A DNA stretch of 64,000 bases from positions 1 to 64,000 of IMG/VR virus record IMGVR_UViG_3300030012_005163, one strand, 5' to 3'. Positions 51,128 through 60,003 of this stretch are shown here, in pieces. Below the pieces are notes generated by a model. It did not search any database. It saw nothing but the letters and a program-made list of their open reading frames with translations, and was not told the origin of the DNA. The translations under genes were made by a program, and so were the position numbers. Every line of letters starts with the position of its first letter. Position 1 is the first letter of the stretch. This DNA comes from a virus.

Positions 51128-53107
51128 ATGAGTAATATTAACCAAAATAATTTCAATAATTGTATGAACTTACAATTAAGTAATTCCGATTATTGGGATT
51201 TATTTATTTGTAATGATTGTGGGTGTAGTCTAAATCATCAAGAGATATTAGATGAATGTGTCATTATCGATATAGACATTGATAATAATAAATGTATTAG
51301 TGGTGATTCACTATGTAGTTTAGTGGGTTGGACTGGTGATACGTGTTTTGAAAGATTATCATTACCCACCTCCGCACTGACATTAAATGATATTGGATTA
51401 ACAGGTATTGATAATGGTTTTATTTCTTATGATTGTACAGGATCTACTACAGGATCAACATTTATTGATGTTTATACTGGTTCGTCATTTACAATAACAT
51501 CCGCAGATACAAAATTTTGTTTTACTAGAGTTAGTGGGTGTACTTATACTTATCCCTATCAATTTATTACTTCTGGAAATACCGTAGGTAGATATGTAGA
51601 ATTATGTGGTGGTTTTTATCAAGGATTTTTTAAATTATCAGATAGAACATTTTTTAAAGATATTTCAAATAATATGTTCGTTTGGCCGATGGAGTGGTTT
51701 AATTGTCCACCACCTTGTGGAAGTGGATGTACTGGAACTACTTCTTGTGATTGTAATAATAGTAATCCACTTTTTATTCCCGGCTCAAATAATTGTAATT
51801 GTGGGAATAATAACTGTCAATTATGTGGAACAGTTTATGAAGAAGAATACGTTGGTGGGTGTGGTCCTTGGTGTAAGAATGGTGGTGGGTGTAAAGGATG
51901 TCCAGATCCTAGAAAAGCATATCAATGTTATCTACAAAAAAAACCTACACCATGGAATTATCAAATATTACCAACAAGATATGAAAGTGGATGGACTGCC
52001 GAATTTTGGATGAGAAGAAATAGTAAATCGTGTACAGGAGATACCGGTACAACAATAAATGCATTATACCCTAATAATGAAGGATTATTTTATTATATGG
52101 GGACAAGATCGGAAAATAAGTTTTGGGACGTATTTAGTGGTGAAACAGGATATACTACATCATCGGGATATCCATTACCCCCACCTAAAACTAGTAAGAA
52201 AGAATTACTAAATAATCCTTTTTTAGTTTATCAACCCACAGGAGAATGTTATTTTACTGGTGTTACCACTGTTGTAACAGATGAAAGAGATAAAAATGCT
52301 GATATAGTAAACAATGCATTAGGTTTTAGAATAAGAAAAGATGGTTCTATTGGATATCGTTCATTAGGTGTAAGTGGAGTATGTTCTGCAGTTACTTCTA
52401 CTACTGTTACAAGTTGTTGTGATAGTTGTAAATCTACTTGTAATTGTCAATTATGTGGTACTTATTATGCAAAAGAATATGTTGGTGGTTGTGGATCTTG
52501 GTGTGAAGACTGTAATGTTCCTATGTGTAAAAAAACTGGAACTACTGTACAAGAAAGATATATTACAGGTGTAACAGTTATAGAAGAATATTCTGAAGCA
52601 GGTATAATTCCTAATGATGAATGGTTTCAATTAGCAATTAGATTCTGTGCATACGAAACATATCTTTTTGATGAAATGGATAACATACCTAGACGAAAAG
52701 GTAGATTAGACTTTTTTGTTAATGGTTATCTTAAATATTCTATTGAAGATTTTGATGAATTTTTATTTAAAGATTTATATGAATATAGAGAAAAACAAGA
52801 GGGTGTACCATTTAATTACTCTTTAGGTGGTGGTACACAAGGATTATTAGAAACTAACACTATTGGTGGGCCCGATCCATTAGATGAAAATTTAATTATA
52901 CAAGAAAATTTTGCTGGTAGTTTCTTTGGTGATATATCTAAATTTAGGCTATATGAATGTTGTTTAGATATAACTACAATTAGATATAGATTTAAAAAAT
53001 ACTGTTTAAATTATGGAATTTGTCCACAAGAATTAATAGATTATCTCTTAACTGAGAATAGTAATATTATTTCTAGTGAAGATGGTGAAGATTTCTTAAT
53101 AGTATAA
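51128..53107 (+). CDS. LamG-like fibre protein with two Cys-rich insertions
   Basis: A 659-aa protein. A LamG-like beta-sandwich is recognisable from GWTAEFWMRRNSKS (near residue 295) through PNDEWFQLAIRFCAYE and RLDFFVNGYLKYSIEDF to GSFFGDISKFRLYECCLD. Two related Cys-rich segments interrupt or precede it: CQLCGTVYEEEYVGGCGPWC near residue 233 and CQLCGTYYAKEYVGGCGSWC near residue 440. Each has further Cys nearby, suggesting disulfide knots or zinc sites. The N-terminal 190 residues are also Cys-rich. It is probably a receptor-binding tip or decoration. Confidence 0.8.
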   Translation: MSNINQNNFNNCMNLQLSNSDYWDLFICNDCGCSLNHQEILDECVIIDIDIDNNKCISGDSLCSLVGWTGDTCFERLSLPTSALTLNDIGLTGIDNGFISYDCTGSTTGSTFIDVYTGSSFTITSADTKFCFTRVSGCTYTYPYQFITSGNTVGRYVELCGGFYQGFFKLSDRTFFKDISNNMFVWPMEWFNCPPPCGSGCTGTTSCDCNNSNPLFIPGSNNCNCGNNNCQLCGTVYEEEYVGGCGPWCKNGGGCKGCPDPRKAYQCYLQKKPTPWNYQILPTRYESGWTAEFWMRRNSKSCTGDTGTTINALYPNNEGLFYYMGTRSENKFWDVFSGETGYTTSSGYPLPPPKTSKKELLNNPFLVYQPTGECYFTGVTTVVTDERDKNADIVNNALGFRIRKDGSIGYRSLGVSGVCSAVTSTTVTSCCDSCKSTCNCQLCGTYYAKEYVGGCGSWCEDCNVPMCKKTGTTVQERYITGVTVIEEYSEAGIIPNDEWFQLAIRFCAYETYLFDEMDNIPRRKGRLDFFVNGYLKYSIEDFDEFLFKDLYEYREKQEGVPFNYSLGGGTQGLLETNTIGGPDPLDENLIIQENFAGSFFGDISKFRLYECCLDITTIRYRFKKYCLNYGICPQELIDYLLTENSNIISSEDGEDFLIV

Positions 53108-53128
53108 AATGAATAATAAAGAATATTA

Positions 53129-53145
53129 ACATATTTATATAAAAA
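53129..53145 (+). promoter_or_regulatory. Late-type promoter motif
   Basis: ACATATTTATATAAAAA lies 13 bases before the 53158 ATG and belongs to the ATATTTATWA family. The promoter role is inferred. Confidence 0.58.
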
Positions 53146-53157
53146 AAGAAAAATAAA

Positions 53158-56100
53158 ATGGGATTTCCTAAAAAAATAAGTCAATTACCTTTAAATTTAA
53201 ATTTAAAACCTGAAGATTTATTGGTAACCGTAAATGAGAGTGATGTAACAAGTAAAATAAAATTAGAACAATTAATTAGTTTTGTAACTGGTAGTACTAA
53301 TACTTTTGTAACTGGTGGTACATATAATGATGTAACCCAAAATATAGATTTTAGTGGTAGTAATGGTTTTCCACCTTTTAGTGTGAGTTTAACAGGAATC
53401 AGTACTAGTGATACATTCGTAACCGGTGCAACCTTAAATGGTTTTACCTTAGAGATTGATAGAAATAACGGTGAACCACAAATTACGGTAGATTTAAGTT
53501 CTTTAACTGGTGATACAGATACCAATACATTTGTTACTGGTACAACTTTAGTAGGTACTAACTATACTATTAATCAAAATAACGGATCATCCTTTACAAC
53601 AGACTTTAATCCCATAATTACTGGTAAAGTAGATACTACTACTTTCGATACTTATACTGCGGATACTCAAACAGAAATTAATAATAAATTAGATACAACT
53701 GTTTTTAATACTTATTCTGGACTAACTCAAACTGAAATTAACAATAAATTAGATACTAGTATATTCGACACATATACTGCAAATACTGTAGATAATAATA
53801 CTTTTATTACTGGTACAACGTTAGTTGGTACGGAGTATACTATAAATCAAAATAATGGTTCTGCATTTACTACCAATTTTAATCCCATTGTTAGTGGTTT
53901 TACAACGGGAAGTACACTACAAGAAGTTTTAGAAAATGGTTCTATTGCAGATTTAAAAACTGCCAATATAGATTTGGGGTCAAGCGTTTCTAATCCTGCT
54001 GCAGATGGATTTAGTAGACTTGAATTACAACAAAATGGATTTATCCAACTATCGTCAGAAAATGCTGCAGGTGATTTTGGATTTATAAGGATAAACGGTC
54101 AAACTGGGGAAGCACAGTTAAATCAGGGTGGACTAAAATATGGAACTGATTACTCAGCTACTTTTACTGATAGATCTTTAGTAGATAAAGAATATGTTGA
54201 TGATAATATTAGTAATAAATTAGATATTACTACTTTTGATACTTATACTGCTAATACTACAGATGATGTAGTTACTGGTGCAACTTTAGTAGGTGGAACA
54301 TTAGAATTAGAAAGAAATAATGGTTTATCTGATGTAACTGTGGACTTAAGTTCACTTAGTGGTGACACCAATACTTTTGTAACTGGTGCAACTTTAACTA
54401 ACACTACTTTAGATATAACAAGAAACGATGGTGTAGATATTAGTGTAGATTTATCTTCCATAGATAATAATGTTTTTGTTAATAGTGGAAACGCAAATGC
54501 AGGAACACAACAATTAACATTTACAAATACAACTGGTGGTACATTTAATGTCACCAATGCAGTGGCGTTGTTTAGTGATAATGATATTAATGTTACAGGA
54601 GGAACTTACAACCCAACAAATGGTTGTGTAACATTTAGTACAAATAGTGGGACTACGTTTGATATATGTGGTTTTGTTACTGGATTTACCGATGTATATG
54701 TAACTGGAAGTACATTAGTGGGTACAAACTATACTTTAACACGGACCGACAATACAACAATTACTACAGATTTTGATTCTATTGTAAGTGGTAAAGTAGA
54801 CACTACTACGTTTGAAAGTTATAGTGCTCTTACTCAAATGATAATTGATACTAAATTAGATAAATCTATTTTTAACACCTACACTGCAAATACTACTGAT
54901 GATGTAGTTACTGGTGCAACTTTAGTAGGGGCAACTTTAGAATTAGAGAGAAATAACGGACTAACTGACGTAACGGTGGATTTATCTCCATTAAGTGGTA
55001 TAAGTGAAAATACATTTATTTCTGCTACAACTTTAGTGGGAACAAATTATACACTAGAAAGAAATGATGGAGTAGATATTACAACAGATTTTAACCCTAT
55101 TATAAGTGGTAAAGTAGATACAATTTTATTTGATACTTACACCGCAAATACTACAGATAATGTTGTTACAGGAGCAACTTTAGTAGGTGGAACATTAGAA
55201 TTAGAAAGAAATAATGGATTAAGTGATGTTACTGTAGATTTAAGTTCACTTAGTGGTGATACTAATACTTTTGTAACTGGTGCAACTTTAACTAATACTA
55301 CTTTAGGTATTGAAAGAAATGATGGTGTTACAGTTAGTGTAAATTTAAGTTCTTTAACTGGTGATAGTGATACTAATACTTTTGTAACTGGTACTACATT
55401 AACAGGTAATGATTTAATAATAGAAAGAAATGATAATATAGATATTACCACAGACTTAACACCAATTATTAGTGGTAAAGTAGATACAACTTTATTTGAT
55501 ACATATACGGCAAATACTACAGATAATGTTGTTACAGGAGCAACATTAAATGGTTTCACATTAGAATTAGAGAGGAATAATGGACTAACTGATGTTACAG
55601 TAGACTTAAGTTCATTGACGGGTTCAGTAGATACTAATACTTTTGTAACTGGTACTACATTAACAGGTAATGATTTAATAATAGAAAGAAATGACGGAAT
55701 AGGTATTACTACGGATTTAACACCAGTTTTAAGCGGTAAAGTAAACACAACTTTATTTGATACTTACACCGCAAATACTACAGATAATGTTGTTACAGGA
55801 GCAACATTAAATGGTACTATATTAGAATTAGAAAGAAATAACGGATTAACGGATGTTACTGTAGATTTAAGTTCACTTAGTGGTGATACTAATACTTTTG
55901 TAACTGGTGCAACTTTAACTAACACTACTTTAGATATAACAAGAAACGATGGTGTTAATATACCCGTAAATTTAGGTTCATTAACTTTTACTGGTAATAC
56001 ATCAGGAACATGTATAAATGAACTATGGGTATCTAATATTTCTGGATGTAGTTCAGTAACTATTGGGACTGAATTAATTGTAAATGATTTTATGAGTGGT

Positions 56101-59100
56101 AAAACTACTACTTTATTTGGTGAAAATAATGTTGGTGGTGGATCACGAACATCATTAACACCTACCCTAACAATATTCGACAATCCTGGAACTGGCGGTG
56201 GATCACAAAATTACGCAGGACCAAATTTAAGATTTAGTGATAATGGAAATATTGGTGATATATTTTATAGATATAATGGTGGTGGAAACCTATTAAGTAA
56301 CGCCTTTAATTTTATAAGTGATGGTGGTTTTAATTTTATTGCTGAAGGTGATAACGGAAGTCCTTCACTGAGTGATGGACCTTATTTTAGAATCACAAAA
56401 GGACAATCTTCTTTATTGATTTATGATGACACTACTAGACCTAGAACAGATGTAAAGATTACCAATGCTAATGGAGGTACTGCATATAGTAGATTAGGTG
56501 TAGGTGCACAAAATGATTATTGGTATATCGAGGCAGACGATGTAGATACCCCAATGCATATTGGGTATGATGATAACGGTGTAGATACAAATGTACTTAC
56601 TTTTGAAAAAAGTGATGGGTTATTAGAAGGTTCATTAGAAATTACTAGTGGTTTAACCGCAGATACTATAACACTATCTGACACACCAACATTAAATAAT
56701 TCTGGTACGGAAGTATTAGTAAGAAACAGTACTACAGGAGAAATAGAATATAGGGCATCTTCTACATTTAGTGGTTCTAGTAATGAGGATATAAATACAG
56801 GTAATGTATTATGGGTTGATTCTATTTTTGGTGATGATGGTACTGCACTTACTAATAGACAAGATAAACCTTATTTAACTATAGAATCAGCATTAAATGA
56901 CACAACTAATGGGGATACAGTAATTGTAAGACCTGGAGAATATCCAGAAGAAATTGGTATTCCTGAAGGTGTGTCTTTAGTTAGTGAAGGTGGCTGGGAA
57001 GTTACTATTTTAGGTCCTTCACCAGCAAGTGCAGGTGGTGCAATTGTAGAATTAAGCGAAGACTCTTTTATTGACGGTTTTAGTATTAACGTACCACAAG
57101 GAAGTTTTGACGCACTTATTTCAACACACATTAGTGGTACATCTACCGCCAATAATATTACATTCTACGGTAATGGTGGTGTAGGTAGTACAGGTACAGG
57201 ACTTTATAAAACTGGTGGTGGTAAATTAATTGGTTATGGTATAAGAGTTGAAGGTGGGGGGATGTCTAATTGTTTAAAAGTAGATTCAGGCACTTTAGCA
57301 TTAGAGGGAGTTCACGTACCAGAATCTAATGGTGATATTGATAATGTGTTATTGGTAACCACTTCAAGTGGTACTAATGCCGGTAGAGCACAAATGGTAG
57401 GATTTAATTGTGGAAACAGTAATGTAACTAACGCCATTAGAACTGAAGGTGGTAGTTCAGGAGTAATACCAGTGGCAAAAATATTTACACCTAATATAAG
57501 CAATTCAACTAATGCATTAAGTGCATCAGGAGATTATGAAGAAATTAATTTATTAGGTGGTTCTTTAGAAAATGTAACTTATTCAGTAAATGTAGATTTA
57601 ACTGGTACAGGTATAGATGCATCATATAGAATAACATCTAATCACCAACCAAATTATATTTATCCACCGGCAGTAGCATATACTGCAGAGTTTGGTTTGG
57701 ATTTTACACAAGAATCTACAGATGTATTCAATTCAAGTAAAAATTTATTTGGTTTAGATCAAATGAGTTTAGGGTTTGCAGAAAGAGGAACGGAAATGAA
57801 TGTAGGTAGAGGTGCACCTTCGACTGTAGGTATGAAGATATTTACCACAGATAATACTACAAGTAGTGTTAGTGATGGAGGTAATTTTATTGATGTTACA
57901 GATGATGCAGAATCCAAAGAGGGTAGTACTATAACTTTTCAGAGTGGGGGGACTGGAACTACCATTTTATTTACTACACGAAGAGTTAGTAGTGATTTAA
58001 CAACACCACTAAAATTTTATGGGTTAGATATAAATATATTACAGAAAAAAGTTGGTGGTGATTACGTATTTGAATATTGGAATGGTACAGAATGGAAAAG
58101 GGATTTATGGCATATACACTCAGAAGATTTAGGTTATAGTTATGGTAATGATTTATTTTTAAGAAGTCAGAGTAATGAAAATATTAGTTTTGAACTTAGT
58201 AAAGATTCAGCAAATTTAGAACCAAATAATGATCCTTGGTCAGCTAAGACTATAAATGGTGTTACTGGTTATTGGATGAGATGTAGAATGATATCTACGG
58301 GAACAACTAAACCTACTATCGAACAAGTTAAAATAATTTATGACAGTAGTACAATAAGTAAAGAAGGTGTATTATCATTTAATGGTAGATCACTACATAA
58401 AGAAGAAATAAATTTATTTATGGGTACATGGAGTGATCCAGCAGGAGACTTAGCAAGTTTTAGTGTTACAGTTGGTGATGGAACAGGCGCAGAAACTTGG
58501 ACACAACAGTTTTTAGAATCACAATTTGCTACTAATGGTGACTTTGGTACTTTCCTTATGAAAATACCACAAGGAATTAGTACTTCTCAAAGAGTTAAAG
58601 TAAAAATAACTTATATTTTATCGGGTACCGGTGATGAGGATACACCATCAGAAATGAGATTATCATTCTTACCTGTAGAGGTGGGTAATGTTCTTATTGC
58701 AGATTCAGATGGTGGTAAAACGCCTATACCTAGATCACCGCAAAATGTTACACCATTTAATACTTATCCAGCGGAAATTGTAGAAATTGATACTGATTTT
58801 GGTGAAAATATAGTTTTACAGTCCACTGTTGGTACATTTGATATATCGAATTATTATGAAGGCGATATAATTCTTTTTAGATTAGAACATATACAAGCCA
58901 CAACTATTAATTTAATATCTTTTGATTTAGAAGTTTCTAAATGGAGTTTAGGTAAACAAGCACAACCTTTAGTGGTGGATACACAAATTCTATTAGAGGA
59001 AGATTGGAGTGATTTAGGTGTAGCGAATGGTTGGGTATTCAGACAACCATCATCTACTGCAGGATCTCCACAAAATATATGGACAGTTAGTAGTGACACT

Positions 59101-59583
59101 TCTAGAACTGGTAGTAATTCAGCTTATATAAGTGATGAAACTTGGGCTGGTGGTGTACCACCGTATCAATATAGACTATCACCATCGATAAATTCTTATA
59201 TGTATGTAGATTTTGATGTCCCTTCTAGTTGTATTGCATTAACAGTTAGTTTTTATTGGACATGTGTTGGTGAGTCTTCGTTTGATTATGGAATGGTTGG
59301 GTTAGCACCTACAACATTTACACCATCTAATACTGGATCTGTGACAAACTTTGAGGACTACGAAATGGGTGGTGGCACCGGTAATCGTTTAAATACTAGT
59401 TATGTGGCAGGTGCAACTGAGGGTAACTGGCAATTGGAGACAATATCAGTACCTAGTAATTTATGGACTCCTGGTGAACAAGCTAGATTTATGTTAAGGT
59501 GGAGAAATGATAGTAGTGTTGGAACTCAACCACCAATTGCAATAGATGATATAACAATAACGTCACAATTTATCGTTAGTTAA
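53158..59583 (+). CDS. Giant fibre with repeat shaft and beta-helix domain
   Basis: A 2141-aa fibre. Residues 40-930 consist of a repeated strand-turn unit (NTFVTGATL, then LELERNNGL and DVTVDLSSL) alternating with short TTFDTYTANT helices or turns. One C-x11-C module occurs at DNA 56011-56049. Residues about 1217-1480 look like a right-handed beta-helix of the pectate-lyase type, starting WVDSIFGDDGTALTNRQDKP and TIESALNDTTNGDTVIV, a layout seen in tailspikes that bind or cut polysaccharide; no catalytic acid set is evident. Beta-sandwich domains follow (EYWNGTEWKRDLW near residue 1640; jelly-roll-like end). Probable adhesin or depolymerase candidate. Confidence 0.82.
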   Translation: MGFPKKISQLPLNLNLKPEDLLVTVNESDVTSKIKLEQLISFVTGSTNTFVTGGTYNDVTQNIDFSGSNGFPPFSVSLTGISTSDTFVTGATLNGFTLEIDRNNGEPQITVDLSSLTGDTDTNTFVTGTTLVGTNYTINQNNGSSFTTDFNPIITGKVDTTTFDTYTADTQTEINNKLDTTVFNTYSGLTQTEINNKLDTSIFDTYTANTVDNNTFITGTTLVGTEYTINQNNGSAFTTNFNPIVSGFTTGSTLQEVLENGSIADLKTANIDLGSSVSNPAADGFSRLELQQNGFIQLSSENAAGDFGFIRINGQTGEAQLNQGGLKYGTDYSATFTDRSLVDKEYVDDNISNKLDITTFDTYTANTTDDVVTGATLVGGTLELERNNGLSDVTVDLSSLSGDTNTFVTGATLTNTTLDITRNDGVDISVDLSSIDNNVFVNSGNANAGTQQLTFTNTTGGTFNVTNAVALFSDNDINVTGGTYNPTNGCVTFSTNSGTTFDICGFVTGFTDVYVTGSTLVGTNYTLTRTDNTTITTDFDSIVSGKVDTTTFESYSALTQMIIDTKLDKSIFNTYTANTTDDVVTGATLVGATLELERNNGLTDVTVDLSPLSGISENTFISATTLVGTNYTLERNDGVDITTDFNPIISGKVDTILFDTYTANTTDNVVTGATLVGGTLELERNNGLSDVTVDLSSLSGDTNTFVTGATLTNTTLGIERNDGVTVSVNLSSLTGDSDTNTFVTGTTLTGNDLIIERNDNIDITTDLTPIISGKVDTTLFDTYTANTTDNVVTGATLNGFTLELERNNGLTDVTVDLSSLTGSVDTNTFVTGTTLTGNDLIIERNDGIGITTDLTPVLSGKVNTTLFDTYTANTTDNVVTGATLNGTILELERNNGLTDVTVDLSSLSGDTNTFVTGATLTNTTLDITRNDGVNIPVNLGSLTFTGNTSGTCINELWVSNISGCSSVTIGTELIVNDFMSGKTTTLFGENNVGGGSRTSLTPTLTIFDNPGTGGGSQNYAGPNLRFSDNGNIGDIFYRYNGGGNLLSNAFNFISDGGFNFIAEGDNGSPSLSDGPYFRITKGQSSLLIYDDTTRPRTDVKITNANGGTAYSRLGVGAQNDYWYIEADDVDTPMHIGYDDNGVDTNVLTFEKSDGLLEGSLEITSGLTADTITLSDTPTLNNSGTEVLVRNSTTGEIEYRASSTFSGSSNEDINTGNVLWVDSIFGDDGTALTNRQDKPYLTIESALNDTTNGDTVIVRPGEYPEEIGIPEGVSLVSEGGWEVTILGPSPASAGGAIVELSEDSFIDGFSINVPQGSFDALISTHISGTSTANNITFYGNGGVGSTGTGLYKTGGGKLIGYGIRVEGGGMSNCLKVDSGTLALEGVHVPESNGDIDNVLLVTTSSGTNAGRAQMVGFNCGNSNVTNAIRTEGGSSGVIPVAKIFTPNISNSTNALSASGDYEEINLLGGSLENVTYSVNVDLTGTGIDASYRITSNHQPNYIYPPAVAYTAEFGLDFTQESTDVFNSSKNLFGLDQMSLGFAERGTEMNVGRGAPSTVGMKIFTTDNTTSSVSDGGNFIDVTDDAESKEGSTITFQSGGTGTTILFTTRRVSSDLTTPLKFYGLDINILQKKVGGDYVFEYWNGTEWKRDLWHIHSEDLGYSYGNDLFLRSQSNENISFELSKDSANLEPNNDPWSAKTINGVTGYWMRCRMISTGTTKPTIEQVKIIYDSSTISKEGVLSFNGRSLHKEEINLFMGTWSDPAGDLASFSVTVGDGTGAETWTQQFLESQFATNGDFGTFLMKIPQGISTSQRVKVKITYILSGTGDEDTPSEMRLSFLPVEVGNVLIADSDGGKTPIPRSPQNVTPFNTYPAEIVEIDTDFGENIVLQSTVGTFDISNYYEGDIILFRLEHIQATTINLISFDLEVSKWSLGKQAQPLVVDTQILLEEDWSDLGVANGWVFRQPSSTAGSPQNIWTVSSDTSRTGSNSAYISDETWAGGVPPYQYRLSPSINSYMYVDFDVPSSCIALTVSFYWTCVGESSFDYGMVGLAPTTFTPSNTGSVTNFEDYEMGGGTGNRLNTSYVAGATEGNWQLETISVPSNLWTPGEQARFMLRWRNDSSVGTQPPIAIDDITITSQFIVS
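53280..55990 (+). repeat. Degenerate in-frame repeats of fibre shaft
   Basis: The segment encoding VVTGATL, LELERNNGL and VTVDLSSL recurs at about 54270, 54910, 55160, 55525 and 55785, with related half-units between. Near-identical 20-40 bp stretches (AATACTACAGATAATGTTGT) recur. Confidence 0.88.
54460..54688 (+). repeat. Fibre module copy B (shared with 39804-40030)
   Basis: Encodes the block from DNNVFVNSGNANAGTQQLTF to DICGFVTG. The copies share long identical tracts such as ACTGGTGGTACATTTAATGT. Confidence 0.9.
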
Positions 59584-59584
59584 T

Positions 59585-59953
59585 ATGGAATTTTTTATAA
59601 ATCAAAATAGTACTTTACCACCACTAAAAATGGAATTAATAAATGATGGTAGAAATGATTTCAAAAAGTTTTTTGAAAAAATACAAAATGCAACTATTAA
59701 ATTTAATATGTATGATGTAGATAATAAAGTTAAAAGAATCGCCAATTCACCGGCAGATATTGAATTAAAATGTGAATCTTGTGATATAGGTGGAGATGAA
59801 AACGAATATTATATTGTATATAATTGGAGAAATAGGGATACTAAAAAAGTTGGTAAATTTAACGGTGAATTTATTATAGAATTTTTAGACGGTACGGGAA
59901 CATTAATTGCACCAATTAGAGACAAATTATTTATTAATGTCTTAGAAGTTTGA
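59585..59953 (+). CDS. Small protein at end of fibre cluster
   Basis: A 122-aa protein of unknown family, strand-rich with a short helical part. It starts 1 base after the giant fibre stop codon. NSTLPPLKMELINDGR near residue 7 and KCESCDIGGDENEYYIVYNW (residues 60-79) look like a small beta domain. T4 groups place small fibre-assembly or attachment proteins next to fibre genes, so such a role is possible but only positional. It ends at the polymerase promoter. Confidence 0.65.
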   Translation: MEFFINQNSTLPPLKMELINDGRNDFKKFFEKIQNATIKFNMYDVDNKVKRIANSPADIELKCESCDIGGDENEYYIVYNWRNRDTKKVGKFNGEFIIEFLDGTGTLIAPIRDKLFINVLEV

Positions 59954-59979
59954 TAATTACATTTTTTTTCGTATATTTG
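59949..59979 (+). promoter_or_regulatory. Bacteroidota-type promoter of DNA polymerase
   Basis: TTTG (59949-59952), 19-base spacer, TATATTTG (59972-59979), perfect consensus. The TTTG overlaps the end of the preceding gene. The polymerase start is 25 bases downstream. Confidence 0.87.
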
Positions 59980-60003
59980 TAATAATAATTAATATTATAT
60001 AAT

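Noticed and set aside
34381-59583. Diversity-generating retroelement for the fibre genes
   Set aside because: No reverse transcriptase, no template/variable repeat pair with adenine-specific differences. The repeats look like ordinary duplication.
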